Shown: in pieces, positions 19,598 to 31,945 of the stretch
How the letters are laid out: every line of letters starts with the position of its first letter
Numbering within the stretch: the first letter of the stretch is position 1
NCBI GenBank assembly: GCA_017163975.1
Contig: JAFFSR010000362.1
Location: 1,506,501 to 1,570,500, forward strand
Length of the DNA stretch: 64,000 nucleotides
Direction: 5' to 3'
Source: Anastatus disparis
Taxonomy: Eukaryota > Arthropoda > Insecta > Hymenoptera > Eupelmidae
Notes under the pieces: model-generated
Told to the model about the DNA's origin: nothing
The model's input: the letters and a program-made list of their open reading frames with translations, nothing else
Database searches by the model: none
Translations under genes and position numbers: made by a program

Positions 19598-22277
19598 TTA
19601 TCTATTTAAGTTCATCAATCTATCAATCTCATCAATTAACTTCGTAACTAGTGTATAGTTTTTAATAAATCTAACATCATTTTTATAAAAATATAATTGT
19701 ATGAAACTCCATAGATGTTTACATTCAGGTGGGAACTCAGTATATAAACCAAAGTATGATTTAAAACAATAATCAACTGCTTCACTTAAACTATTGGACT
19801 CAATTTTAAAAATAATATCGTTGATGACTATAAAAACTTGTATATCATTGTTTGTCGCATTTTCTTTCATTAAGTCACCAATATATACGGCATAAGGTCC
19901 TATTTTATGTGCAGCACATTGTTCCTTCCTCTTACGTTGAAAACGGTCAAATTCATCACGTGTCTGCAAATCACAAAAAAGTTGAAAAAAAAATTTAATA
20001 AATATTGAAGTAGGCAAACCCATTAGTTTCAATAAAAATATTAAATATTTAATAATTATAAAATGCTTAATACGTTGAAACCTTCAAATTAGCTGTTTAT
20101 TTATATTTGAAAAATGTTCTCATTATAAAATTAATATTTACAAAAATTTAAAATAACTAATTCACTAAACACAGTTATGAACACTTTTATTAAAATGATA
20201 AATGATATTAATATTCTTTTTTAACAAATACGTAATATTCTTATTATGATAATGCCATAAAAATCTTTAAATTTAAATATTTATTCTTAAGTTTACCTGA
20301 GCATGGAATATAAAAGAATTCTGCACGTCATTTACTATACTACCAAAAAGTATTTCAACACTTTTTCGCTTGCGAAGGATTACTTCCAAAATCCTTGATA
20401 AACAAAAGAATGCAAGTGTATGCTCTTAACCTAAAAAATTCAAAATCTGCTAAATAAATTACAAAAATTTTTATGAATTTATTGTTGGATTATAATTAAG
20501 GAGATAGTACTACTCTCGATGAAAATATTATCAGCGTCACAGAGTTTGCTACGTCGTCTGGCAATTTCAACAATCGTAGAAGCAACGTGATTCCACTTTT
20601 CTATCAGATTTGATGATGAATCTGGGTAAATTTGCTCAAAATCCTTGGCCAACTATTGTTTATGAAAAAAAAAATAATTAATGCAATAATTTTTCCAATG
20701 GTGTTAGCTTGAAAAAAGTAATTAACTTGAAAAATTAATTCATTTAATAAATAATATTAATAATAATAATAATAGTAATAATTATTATTACAAACGTTAT
20801 CAGTATTTAATTTTTTATTATCTTAAAATTAGTACAAAAGTGTTCATAATTACCAAAATATGGCCGTACTCTGACCGAAGACATTTATATAAGAGAAAAT
20901 AGTCTTTAACACACTTGCATCTTTCTCTCACTTTGAAATTGTCTACCCACTTTTTGATAACTTCTTCTTTAAGTTGATCATTACATGTTAACCAGCAAAC
21001 AGCTTCTTCGTTAATTGTTAGAGCTTCTGCAGAAAAGAAAATAATTAATACATCTTAGTATTAACTGTCATATAAAAAACATTATATTCGTTCAGTTATT
21101 TTAACTTATTTTATGCTAAACATATTTAAGAAATTATTAAAATATTTTTTTAAAATTATTTATTTAAAATTATTTTTTTTAAACTTCTCTTGATTTTTAC
21201 AAAATAGGTAAATAAGTTACTGAATTAACAAAATATAAACTTTCATTAATTATATAATAATTATAATGCTTTGATCATTTTATTATTATGGTAAACAAAT
21301 CTTCATCAGAAGTATCTTCTTTACTTACTATCCCAACAGAAATTAATTTTTGTCGAAGATGTAAGTACTTTTCGTACAGCACTCCAGTTGCTGAAACATT
21401 TTTTCTGTTAAATTCAGATTTAACTGCTCTTTGAAATGGGCTATAAAACAACTTTGCTGTTTCTTCAGGTGATTTTTTTGTGGCAAAGATTGTACCCAAT
21501 TCTAAAGCTAATTCTTGAAACCGATCCTTCTTTATTCTAAAGGCAAAAAATGTTTATATTGTACTTTATAAATTATATGGATATATATACATATATATAA
21601 ATATATTTTCTTATTGTAAGTATATTTTCTTATTGTTAGTATATTTTCTTATTGTTAGTATATTCATACATTAATTACTAGCATGCAGCACATTCAATAA
21701 ATTACACATAATTATATTTAACATATACCTAAAAATTCCTGAACATTCAAATTCATTTTCTATAACAAGATCAGTTAAAATGCAAGTGTTTAACTCATTT
21801 TTAAATTTAAACGTATGCTCAACTATTTTCCCCCTTATAGTTGATCTCAACAACTCAAAAACTGTTTTCTTTGATGCTATTTAAAAACAAATTTATATAT
21901 GTTACACATAAGAAACATGTACATTTGAAAAATTGACTTAAAAAAACTATATTAATTTAACATACAAATAACTATAACATTGACATCCTCATTTATGTTT
22001 TCTGTTAGTTTATTATTTTCAAGCGATATTTCATTAATCAATGAATGGGAAGACAATGATGAACTATCAGTATTAAAGGTTGATGTGCTGTGATTTACAG
22101 TGAGTGATATAATAGGAGATTGAGGAGGTGAAGGTTCTGACATGCATTCAGACTCATTTTTCCAGGCTTCAAATCTATTTAAAAATTTTGTGTGAAAGCC
22201 ACACTCACTCTTATCAAATAACTTTTCTAACATACATGAATCTATTTCTCCAAAAATTTCCTCATCAATACCAGCAT
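19598..22277 (-). CDS. SAM-domain accessory protein of the CACTA-like element, seven exons
   Basis: Minus-strand exons placed from reading frames and splice sites: about 22277-21970 (IDEEIFGEIDSCMLEKLF then GFHTKFLNRFEAWKN, the end of a SAM domain, then a Ser-rich linker); about 21873-21730 (LLRSTIRGKIVEH...NEFECSGIFR); about 21542-21300 (FQELALELGTIFA...GVLYEKYLHLRQKL); 21026-20854 (INEEAVCWL...CLRSEYGHIL, donor GTAATT); about 20656-20510 (DFEQIYPDSSSNLIEKWNHV); about 20440-20302 (ILEVILRKRKSVEILFGS); 19964-19598 (acceptor TTTGCAG; KIGPYAVYIGDL...VDYCFKSYFGLYTEFPPECK, stop). The order matches the SAMD3-like transposon-associated proteins of arthropods and fish, which often lie beside the transposase family found next door. 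The first exon(s), with the SAM start, are not identified upstream. No stop interrupts these exons, so this copy may be intact. Function is unknown. Confidence 0.6.
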
Positions 22278-22489
22278 CTATAAAGTATTTTAATTATTGA
22301 CAATGTTAAGTGCAAAACAAACTAATAAGAAAATTTTTGAGGTTAGTTTCATCTGTAATTATTTATCCATATCTTACTTCAATAAATTAATTTATAGTAA
22401 AATTATACGATGCACGCATATACGTTGTATCACTTTCATGGCACTAACGGCTGAATTTAAAAGGAGTAGTGACGCGCCACCTACATAGC

Positions 22490-22625
22490 TAGTGTAGCAT
22501 CAGTAATAAACCTACTTTTACATACGCGAAAACTGCGGAACTCTACCGCTGTTGAAGTATTAGCAGCTCCAAGCTAATGCCACATGTTTAACTCAAGCAC
22601 AATGAACAGAACTTTTTTTTCCGTG
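22490..22625. repeat. Right terminus and subterminal region of the CACTA-like element
   Basis: It ends AACTTTTTTTTCCGTG at 22610-22625, the inverse of the left end with one mismatch in the CACNG motif. A short CTGCGGAACTCTACCG stretch near 22535 echoes CTCCGCAGTTT in the left subterminal region. Confidence 0.45.
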
Positions 22626-22912
22626 TATGATTGTGAAAATGTTTTTAAGTATAGAGGTAACTTATGAAGGTGTATCTTATATTTACGAAAAGTTCATTGC
22701 TTCGGCTGAAAACAATGATTACAAGTTTAAATTTGCTAACTTTACTAATTAAGTTATTTTTCGGCTCATATGTACTTTTCTGATGTCCAAATATTTAATT
22801 CTGTGGGCTAAAAAAATATTTTAAAATATTTATTAAAAACGCATTATTATAATGCATATATTTTTTATAAAAATAGTTTTTAAAACTATCTGCAAAAAAT
22901 TCTAATATATAT

Positions 22913-23332
22913 GAGGATATCTCTACAATTTTGAATCTTTTTATGATGTTTTTGAACATTCATTTTACAGGCGTTACTGGGTTACCCAATGATGCACACT
23001 ATTTAAACTAGGTTCATACTTTTTGTACAATCTGGAAACTCTATTTTTTATGTATCCAGTGGATGTGCCACCAACGGTATAGTAGATATTTCTATAAAAC
23101 ATAAATTTTTATATAGATAAAATTTCGAAAATTTAATCCATGTAAAAATTTACGTTTTATAGAAATATCTACTATACCGTTGATGGCACATTCACTGAAT
23201 ACATAAAAAATAGAGTTTCCGGATTGTACAAAAGCTTTGAACCTAGTTTAAATAGTGTGCATCATTGGATAACTCAGTAATAGCTGTAAAATGACATATC
23301 ACAGAAAGATTAAAAATTGTAGAGATATCCTC
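22913..23332. mobile_element. Palindromic MITE, family A, copy 1
   Basis: Outer inverted repeats are GAGGATATCTCTACAATTTT at 22913 and the inverse ending at 23332. Arms of about 150 bp pair across a short centre near 23130, including TTACTGGGTTACCCAATGAT against its inverse, and TATAGTAGATATTTCTATAAAA against TTTTATAGAAATATCTACTATA. It is non-coding. A diverged copy lies at 63683-64000. The target duplication is unclear. Confidence 0.75.
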
Positions 23333-23520
23333 AAATGTCAAAATAATAATTTTGCGATGCGATATTAGGCGTTTTTTCATTTAAAATACGTATTAAACAA
23401 GCAATTTTTCATGAGCATTAATATTTAATATCAATAAGTTCTTAATAAAGTTATAAAATTTTTTTTTAACATAATAAAATTATTTAAAAAAGAATATTTT
23501 AGCACATTGTTACGTTTTTA

Positions 23521-24616
23521 GGCACGACCGCTATACGGAAGTGCCTTATATTTTCAACATCGCGAAAAATGTAACCCTTTAAAATATGTTTTTTTATGAT
23601 AAAAAACTTATTTTTATAGTAAAATAAGATTATTACGAGGCTTCCTTAAAATGTATGTATGGATGTACGTGTGTGAGAAATCAAGTTTATGAATTTTCTC
23701 GACGAGTTTTTATCCGATCTGAATAATTCAAACGGGGAATTGTTTCAAATAATAACACAAGTAAACGTTCCTATTTTGAAAAAAATCGTTGGAAGCGTTT
23801 TTAAATAGGCGCCTTTTAAATGGTCAAAAAAATTGATTTTTAGTAATAACTTGCAAAATACGATTTTTTTTCAAAAAGTATATAGAATAAAAGTTATAGA
23901 ATATAAAAAAATAAATCTTTTTTATATCATACATTTTTTCTCTGAAGTTAATATTTTTCAAATTGTTCATGAAAAATGTTGAAATTAAAAGGCTTTTTAA
24001 TGATAATTTGATAAATATTATTTTTAAAAAAATATATATAATATTAAAAGATGTATCTTATTTTTTTCTATAAATTTTATTTAATATACTTTCTTTCAAA
24101 ATTCGTTTTTTCAAGTTATCACCAAAAAATCATTTTTTAACCTCTAAAGGGATAACAGTTTTAAAACCGCTCGAACGATTTTTTTTAAACTGCCAATATT
24201 TATTTGTATTATTGTTTTAAATCATCCCCCGTCGAAATGATTCAGATCAAATAAAAACTTTATACAAAACTTTACTTTTAAGCTACTGAACTATTTTTTT
24301 TCTTATAACTTTTGCTAGATTATCCTATCCAAAACTTTAAAAAGTATACATTAATGAAAATATGTCTTTTTCACATAACATAAATTTTTTTGAAATCAAT
24401 CAACTTAATTCACAAGAAAAATTAAAATAATTATAAATTGGTTTTTTCAAATAAATACAATAAATTCAAACCTCCTGTTGAAAGATACGGTAAAAAATAC
24501 AATGAAAAAAAGAAATAAGATTAACTTTTAAGGCTTTTGCGTTTGTAAATGATTTGTTTTAATATTCTTGAAATATTAAATAGCGAGCGCGAAGCGCGAG
24601 CGTTTTCGGTCGTGCC
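23521..24616. mobile_element. Possible TTA-flanked transposon remnant
   Basis: GGCACGACCG starts at 23521 and its inverse CGGTCGTGCC ends at 24616; TTA lies just outside on both sides (23518-23520 and 24617-24619). Inside, degenerate inverted arms pair about 23690-23900 with about 24100-24270. A 10-bp end plus a 3-bp TTA duplication would fit a PIF/Harbinger-type MITE, but the repeat is short and the right end overlaps the GC-rich hairpin island, so this is tentative. Confidence 0.4.
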
Positions 24617-24768
24617 TTATATGCAAGAAGCGGAGCTTTTTGCATGCCTTGCATCGCATCGCGATGCAAGGCCCGAGGGCATTTCAGAGCTGAGCGAAGC
24701 GAAGCTCTGAAAGGACCGAGGTGCGAGCCACAGCGGCCCAAAGGGCCGCTGTGGCGAGCTAGTTATAA
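24578..24768. repeat. GC-rich hairpin island 1
   Basis: About 190 bp of GC-rich sequence in AT-rich DNA, built of successive palindromes: GCGAGCGCGAAGCGCGAGC, CCTTGCATCGC/GCGATGCAAGG, CAGAGCTGAGCGAAGCGAAG with CTCTG, and CACAGCGGCCC/GGGCCGCTGTG. Several loops carry GCGAAGC, a sequence known to form an unusually stable DNA mini-hairpin. An open frame through it is a shadow, not a gene. Confidence 0.7.
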
Positions 24769-26118
24769 TTATTATAGACAGTTTAAATTTGTAAGATAAA
24801 TAATAGTCCTTTTAATTATTTAAAATTAAATGTTCAAATTAAAAATTAAACTTTCTCTTCGTAAGATTTTAAAGTAAAAGTTATTAGAAACTACATTTCA
24901 CTTACATATTATTTATTGCAACGGGTCTAAATTATACATTATGTTTTTATTAAAAATAATAAAAGTACTTCGATTGTATGATAACTCGGTCGATAAAAAA
25001 GAGTAAAATTTCTTTTCTATTTATATAAATCAAAGTATCTATTGAAAAAAATTTATTTTCGTCTTAAATGAATAGAATAAGTATCAATTAATTTTTAAAT
25101 AACAAGAAGTTGTAATCTTTAAAAATTTTTATAAATGATAAGTAAATTCAAATTCAAATGAAAAACGCGCCGTTTAACTTGTCCAAGAGGACCGAACTGG
25201 AGCGCGCGGCACATGAATAGGCAGCGCCACAGCAGAACCAATCATGATCCGGAGTGAGAGAGAGAGAGGAAGAGACGCGACGCGTTAGTGTCACTACCCT
25301 ATTATACTAGTTGTTTGCATGTTATTCACTGTTTGTAATAAATATTATGAATGATTAGGGTTGATAACTGCCATATAATAGTTATAATGTGAATTGTCAA
25401 TTAACATGCGTAATGTAGATGGTCATAAGCACTCATGACTCAGAGAATAATGTGTCTCGTGCGAATATTTCAAATCATGAGCGTAAAAGGGACAAAGGAC
25501 ACTAAAACATATTATCTACATTTAGTAACTTTTTTTGTTGTATAAAATTCCTTCAAACTAACTAATTAACATTAAAAGATAGTCAATTAACAATGATAAT
25601 AGAATAATATAAGAGAATAAACAAGTAGTTAGGAAAATTATCTCTAACTTGGTGTTTATTACTTAAATATGAAAGGTTATCTAAATAACTAGGGACATAT
25701 CATAGCTAGACATGTGCATGAGAATAACAGCACGTATATGAGAGCGGCGCTGTGCGCAATCTCAAGTATCTAATTAGATAGTTAAGATGACCATCTAGTA
25801 ACGGTGAATAAAACCCCGAGCACGTGGCATGCTCGCTCTCTTACTCCCGGATCTCATAGAAGTTAAACAACCTCTTATTAAGCTGCTCTGCTCTTCACGA
25901 GGACCTGCAACGGGAGTGTAAGTGGAGACCATAGCGGAGAATTATCAAAGATGGAGACCGCATGTAGTTTACATGCATGCTCCAATTAATTCCAGTTTTG
26001 TGCGCGAGTGTTTTAAGATTTGAGAAAATTTTCCGTATATTAGTGTATTCGAAAAGATTGTGTTTTTTTTATTAGTTGTGTTGTGTTCGGTGTACTAACA
26101 TTAACAACATAATAAGTA
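24769..26118. other. Intergenic stretch with GC-rich segments, no gene recognised
   Basis: AT-rich to about 25160, then a GC-richer part (25165-25310, including GAGAGAGAGAG near 25257) and another at 25810-25970 with a CACGTG motif. The segment CTCATAGAAGTTAAACAACCTC (in two pieces: CTCATAGAAG, TTAAACAACCTC; about 25851-25872) loosely resembles the internal control region of 5S rRNA, but the rest of a 5S gene is not there. No ORF here resembles a known family. Confidence 0.4.
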
Positions 26119-26322
26119 GGAGCGTGACTAGGGGTTTCCCCGAAAGGCTCCGAGTGGGAATTAATCTTTATGATTAATTTCTGCGAACTGCACAAAAGGC
26201 CGATGGTTGGCATAAAAGGGTGTCCTAGAGACTGCCCTTCTCCGTGTGCTATTTCGGTACGTGTACCAAATAGCGAATCGGTTGCTGAAACCAGGGATTA
26301 GGCCTATCTTTTTGTTTCAGCA
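26119..26322 (+). ncRNA. Putative structured RNA: five consecutive hairpins
   Basis: Perfect or near-perfect hairpins follow each other on about 200 nt: GGAGC/GCTCC (26119-26123 with 26147-26151) enclosing GGGG/CCCC; AATTAAT/ATTAATT (26159-26165 with 26173-26179); AAGGG/CCCTT (about 26217-26239); GCTATTT/AAATAGC (26248-26274) enclosing GGTAC/GTACC; TGCTGAAAC/GTTTCAGCA (26283-26291 with 26314-26322). The surroundings are AT-rich while this block is balanced in composition. I cannot match it to a known RNA or viral IRES. It could be a structured non-coding RNA, a leader, or part of an unrecognised element. Strand is assumed. Confidence 0.4.
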
Positions 26323-26479
26323 TTTTCTGTTACAGGTTTTCCCTCTTCGTTATAATTGCCATGCATCCAACAAGGAAGCCAAACCACGAGTTGGGCATGC
26401 AACGAAAGAAAATCGAATATTAATTGCATACGTGTTTATTTCTATCATTTTCGAATTTTTTGTTATTACGATTTAATTA

Positions 26480-27111
26480 CGTAGAGTCAGTAGATTAATA
26501 ACTTTAACGTAAAAAAAAAATTTGGTTTCTTTTCTTTTTCTGTTTCGTATGATTAGAGATTTTCAATAATTAGTCTATTAATTCAAATTGATAAATTTTT
26601 TTTGGATAAATTATTTCCTTTTTTCTGAAGCATTATTTATAGCATGTAAAAGTTGTAGGTAATAAACGAGTTACCACGAAAAGATGCCTTATCGCCATAC
26701 TCAATCTAAAATTATGTATCTTTCATTTCTGAGACCTAACCTTACAAAAAACGAATCCTGTGAGTCTAAATGTGAATTACATAAAATATAAAATATCTAC
26801 TTATAAATTGTGTCTCGTCTTGAAACACGTGTTTTTTGTGTACCGTCTAAATTAAAAAGGACCTACAAAACCATAACTAGTTGAGCCAATTTGCAGAGAG
26901 AGCAAACGAGCAAAGAGAAGAAGGCAAGATTGCTGCTATTCCAAAAAATCCTCTCGACTTAATTTATGTTTTATACTAAATTTATTAAATATAAAGTAAA
27001 GTAAAGTTTTATTATAAGTATTGAATATTTTGATAAACAAATTTAATTAAGTTCATGGACATAGCTTTTTATCTTTACAATTAATAAAATAAATAACAAT
27101 CTTGCCATTCA

Positions 27112-27170
<59 letters not shown>
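26480..27170. other. AT-rich intergenic DNA ending in a TA microsatellite
   Basis: No coding sequence recognised. A (TA)n run occupies about 27115-27168. Confidence 0.6.
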
Positions 27171-27173
<3 letters not shown>

Positions 27174-27378
27174 GACGTTGCATTATCTTAAAAAATTTTT
27201 TAATTTTATTTTGTTCACTTTGGAAATCGTACGCATTTAAAAAAAAAATAATTGTAATCTATTAATAAAATTGAATATAAAAAAAAATTTTATTTCATTA
27301 AAATTTAAATTTTTAATACTCTTGATTTTATGATTATACGACAGTATTTTTTTTACACTTGCAAGAGAAAAAAAAAAA

Positions 27379-27450
27379 TCTGAACGGGATTTGAACCGAC
27401 ATCAAAAGAATTGTCGCGCGAGCGACTTATCCATCACGCCATCGGTGATT
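27379..27450 (-). ncRNA. tRNA-like sequence (SINE head or tRNA pseudogene)
   Basis: The minus strand has an A-box-like TGGCGTGATGGATAAG (27441-27426) and a B-box GGTTCAAATCC (27397-27387) at tRNA-like spacing, followed by a T-run about 8 bases downstream. The acceptor arm does not pair and the T-stem has mismatches, so it is not a working tRNA. No clear tail or target duplication was seen. Confidence 0.55.
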
Positions 27451-27802
27451 ACAAACATTATAGAAAGAATGTTATATATAAATTGTTCGCCCTTTGGGGT
27501 TTAAGAATAACAATTTAAGTTTAACTTAAATTGTTTTTTATTATTTAATTCTCTTAATTTATTTTTTAATAATTATATTTGGTTTAATCATACATTTTAA
27601 TTTTATTACAGTTTCCAAATATAATCGGAATAAACAGCAATGATAACTGCCGCTCATTTACCGATCGGTCGTTGTCATTTACCTACTGAAAGCGACGTCA
27701 ACGCCGCGCGTGGTCGGGGTACCTAGTACATATTTTTAGCTTTAAAGCGCCTTGGGGTTTTGCGTTTCTATTAGTATCTATCTTCGTTGGAATTGGTTTT
27801 AA

Positions 27803-27860
<58 letters not shown>
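27803..27860. repeat. TA microsatellite
   Basis: Uninterrupted (TA)n run just upstream of TCTCCTATATTATATAG, which may mark the 5' end (TC...) of the Helitron that follows. Confidence 0.85.
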
Positions 27861-27861
<1 letters not shown>

Positions 27862-28009
27862 CTATATTATATAGTTATATAAAAAAAAATCTCTTCTACC
27901 CCTCATTATTCCTCCTCCTCTTTTGAATGCTTAAAACATCACAATTCACCCCTCAAAATAACGTAAAAATGTCTCTTGAATTGTCTTTAAAAAAAAAACA
28001 GATTCCCCC

Positions 28010-28112
28010 CTCTACCCCAGTTACCCCTCTACTACCCAAGTAACCCCTCGCTCCACAAGTCACCCCCTCGCTCCACGAGTCACCCCTCATAACCCCTCAT
28101 GCCCCTAATACA
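28010..28112. repeat. C-rich short tandem repeats upstream of the Helitron ORF
   Basis: Degenerate units of the type (A)GTCACCCCTCGCTCCACA and AACCCCTC repeat between 28010 and 28112, giving a strongly strand-biased C-rich tract in AT-rich DNA. They lie inside the putative Helitron leader. Confidence 0.6.
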
Positions 28113-28165
28113 CTATTCATAATCATTAAAAACCATTAAAAAAAAATTTTTTTAATTTTATATTT

Positions 28166-31100
28166 ATGAAACAACATTGTTATAATAAGCCGCTAACTTT
28201 GGAATGTGGTGTTATCATAGTATCTAATTCAGGAATTCCAGATAATTATGATCTTCGTGTATATCCGAAATCATCTTCTGAAGATGAAATTACTCATACT
28301 TATTTAAATAAATTATCTCATCACGTGGATCCAATGGTTTTTCCTTTAATGTTTCCAGCAGGAGATTTAGTTTAAAGTATAGGATATAAAAAAAATGAAA
28401 ATATTGAAAATAATGATTGTCTTACAATACTACAATATTATTTATATAGAATCCATTGGAGACCAAATTTAAAAAATTTCAACCCTATTTTATATTGTGG
28501 AAAATTAACACAACAATACATTATACATGCATATGTGATGGTTGAAAGTAATAGAATAAATTTTTTTTGAAATAATCAAAAACAATTACGCACGGAATGT
28601 TATCAAGGTTTATTAGATCATGAAATAAATAGTGCTTCAAATGTTTCAACAAATTTTGAAAACAAAGAAAGAATTGGAAATCTTTTTATTTTACCCTCAT
28701 CATATATTGGTAGTCCAAGATATATGCAGCAATATTATCAAGATGCCATGGCAATAATGAGAACAGTAGGAAAACCAGACTTATTTATAACAATGACGTG
28801 TAATCCTAAATGGAAAGAATTGAAAGAAATTTTTTAAAATTTTCCAGAATGGACAACTCCCAATGACATACCAAATATCACAGTAAGATTATTTTATATA
28901 AAATTTGAAATGTTATTGAATGATATTATAAAAAACGAAATTTCTGGTCCTGTTATGGCTTATGTATTTTCGATTCAATTTCAGAAAAGAGGGTTATCTC
29001 ACACGCATATTATTATAACATTTCATGATAATCATAAAATATTAACTCCAGAAAATATTGATAAATATATTTCAGCAGAAATACTTTCATCAGAAAATAA
29101 ATATTTACAAAAATTAGTAATTAAACACATGTTTATGGACCACATACAGATAAATCACCTTGTTACGAAAAAAATAAAACTATATGTAGAAAAAAATTCC
29201 CAAAATCATTTAATAAAATTACAATAGTTGAAGAACAATACAGAAGAAGAAATAATATTTTAGATAATCATACGTATGATTTAAAAAATAATAAAAAAAT
29301 TATACAAGTTGATGATTCTATGGTACTTCCTTACAACAGTTTTTTGTTAGCAAAATATAATGCTCATATCAATACTGAACTTTGTATGTCAATACAAAAT
29401 ATAAAATATATTTATGATTATATTTATAAAGGTGTAGATAAAGCTTACTGTAAAATAAAACAAGATAAAATTGAAGAAAATAATAAAGATGATGTTTATG
29501 ATGAAATAACTCAATACATAGATAGAAGATATTTAAGTCCAATGAAGGCCGCATGAAGATTACAAGAATTTCTACTATGCGGTAGAAGTCATACAGTAAT
29601 AAGATTAAATATCTATACAGAAAATCAACAAAAAATAATTTTTGATGAAAATGATATACATCCAGCATTAAACAAATACGAATCAACGTTGACTGTATGG
29701 TTTAAATTAAATGAAAAAGATGATTTTGCTAAAAAAATTAAATATGTTAATATCCCACAATATTATATTTTTAATTCTAAGACTAAATCTTGGATTAAAA
29801 GATGAAAACTTAGAAAAAATATAGCCATTGGTAGATTAAATGTAGTATCACCAAAAGATAGTAAACGTTTTTTTTTAAATTAATATTAAACAGGGTAAAA
29901 GGTCCAACATCTTTTAAAGATTTACGAACTTTCGAAAATGTAACTTATAATACTTATAAAGAAACTGCTCTTGCAATGAATTTAATAGAACACGAAAAAC
30001 AAATTTATTATATTTTTGAAGAAGCATGCCATGTTATGTTACCAGTACAATTACGTAAATTTTTTGCATGTTTTTTATTATGTGAAAATATTCAAGGTAA
30101 CATTATTTGGGAAAAATATAAAAAAATTTTTATAGAAGATTTTACAGAAAATCAAGAAAACAAAGCTTTATCCCATATTAATCAAATATTAAATTCAGAA
30201 GAAATGTAATGTGAAAATTTTGGTTTACCTGAACCAAATGAAAACTATATCGAGGAAAACGAAGAAATTAATGATGAAATTATAATTTTTAGTAAAAAAA
30301 AATTTGATAAAATGCATAAACGATTGAATAACGATCAAAAACATATTTTTGAACAAATAATAAATAATAATCATAAAATTTTTTGTTCATAGATGGACCA
30401 GGAGGTTCTGGAAAAACATTTTTATATAAAACATTAATATATTATTTTATAACAATAAAAAAAATTCTTATCAATGGCTTGGACAGGTATTGCTTCAATT
30501 TTACTACCAAAAGGTTTAACCAGTCACCGAACTATTAGATTACCGCTAGATTTAAATAACATTGAAAGTGCATTTTTAAAATTTGATTCAGATAAGAAAA
30601 AATTAAGAGAAGCAAATGTAATTATATGGGACGAAGCATCAATGATTCCTAAAAAAGCTTTAGAAATAGTTGACAAAACATTAAAAGATGTCTGTCATAA
30701 TAATGAAATTTTTGGAGGAAAAATTATTATTTTGGGTGGAGATTTTCGTCAAATTTTACCTGTATTAAAACATGGAAATAAAAATACAATTATAGAACAA
30801 ACTATAAAATATTCAACTCTATGGCCCATGTTTCATATTTTTAAATTAAAAAAAAATGTAAGATCTAATGATGAAAACTTTTCATCATTTTTATTAGATA
30901 TCGGAGAAGGAAAGTTGATACATTTATTATACCAGAAAAATGGAAAACTAATAATGTTTGTAATAAAATTTATGAAAACAGTAACAATAATTATTGTTTT
31001 TCGAAAAATGTTATTTTAAGTACACATAATGAAGATGTGAATATTTTAAATAATAAAATATTGAATTTAATTAATAATGAAACAATGACATATTATAGTA

Positions 31101-31647
31101 TTGATTATGCAACATATAAGGGTGTTGATCAAACAGATGATACTATTCATTTAAATTATCCAATAGAAATGTTAAATAATATAAGAGAAGGATTACCTCC
31201 ACATGAACTTAATTTAAAAATAAATGCCATAATAATGCTAATTAGAAATTTAAGTATAAAGGATGGATTATGCAATGGAACACGATTAAAGATAACGAGA
31301 TTATTTAAATACAATATAGAAGCTGAAGTAATTATAGGCAAAAATAAAGGAAATAAAGTTTTTATACCGCGTATTACATTAAGCACAAATGAATCATCGT
31401 CTTTACTATTTATTTTATATAGAAAACAATTCCCTATTGTATTAGCTTTTGTTATAACTATAAATAAATCACAAGGTCAAAGTTTTGAAAACGTAGGAAT
31501 ATTCGTAAAAAACCTTTATTTTCACATGGACAATTATATGTTGCTCTTTCAAGAAGTAAAAATCCTTCTAAAATACATATTCAAAATGAATTAGAAAATA
31601 AAAATGAATTAACCAATATAGTATGGAAAGAAGTACTAGAAAAATAA
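28166..31647 (+). pseudogene. Helitron Rep/helicase, decayed by stops and frameshifts
   Basis: In order: an N-terminal block (DNYDLRVYPKSS..HVDPMVFPLMFPAGD, 28166-28375); a Rep region with SSYIGSPRYMQQYYQDAMAI (about 28690), KPDLFITMTCNPKW (about 28770) and the HUH motif as HTHIIIT (about 28999-29020); the tyrosine segment NIKYIYDYIYKGVDKA (about 29397-29445); and a PIF1-type helicase with GPGGSGKTFLYKTL (Walker A, about 30399-30437), IIWDEASMIPKKALE (about 30620-30665), GGDFRQILPV, NGTRLKI and TINKSQGQSFENVG. It ends near 31647. Intact Helitrons nick, replicate and transfer themselves as rolling circles. Here at least six stops or frameshifts split the reading frame (for example at 28373, 28568, 28836, 29555, 29805, 30208), so it cannot act on its own. 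The 3' hairpin and CTRR terminus were not found. Confidence 0.85.
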
Positions 31648-31945
31648 CAAAAAAAAAATAACTTTGATTTTTTTAATATTAAAAATATATTTATATTTCT
31701 TACATACTAATAAAACATTTGTTTTTCAGATATAACATAATAAAATAAAAAATAAAAACATACTTTATATTTTCTATATAAAAAATTAATATAAAATAAT
31801 AAAAAATAAAATAAAAACAAACTTCAAATATTCTATAAAAAAAAATAATAACAAAGTTATTTAAAGTACAATTTAATTAATACTAATAATAATTGAATCA
31901 TTATAAAATGGAATAGGATCCAGTTTCAAATGAATACATTGTTTT

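Larger units (their letters stand above)
1913..22625 (-). mobile_element. CACTA/CMC-like transposon, nested and interrupted
   Basis: The left end reads CACTGAAAAAAAAGTT (1913-1928). The right end, on the minus strand, reads CACGGAAAAAAAAGTT (22625-22610). Both abut TA (1911-1912 and 22626-22627), a possible 2-bp target duplication. CAC termini with A-runs are typical of animal CACTA/EnSpm elements. Between the ends lie two minus-strand genes: a SAM-domain protein (22277-19598) and a protein whose motif order follows CACTA transposases (19475-3617). Subterminal DNA at both ends shares TCCGCAGTTT (about 2008 and 22540). The length is inflated by a 10.6-kb and a 3.3-kb insertion; without them it is about 6.8 kb. 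The TIR match is short, so pairing these ends is an inference. Confidence 0.55.

Noticed and set aside
25840..25965. Possible 5S rRNA-like gene
   Set aside because: One stretch (AGAAGTTAAACAACCTC) resembles the 5S internal control region and TGGAGACC the C-box, but the spacing and the outer helix of a 5S molecule are missing.
26119..26340. Dicistrovirus-type intergenic IRES
   Set aside because: GATTAGG and GCTATTT words occur, but the order of stems and the pseudoknot helices do not fit, and no capsid-like ORF follows.
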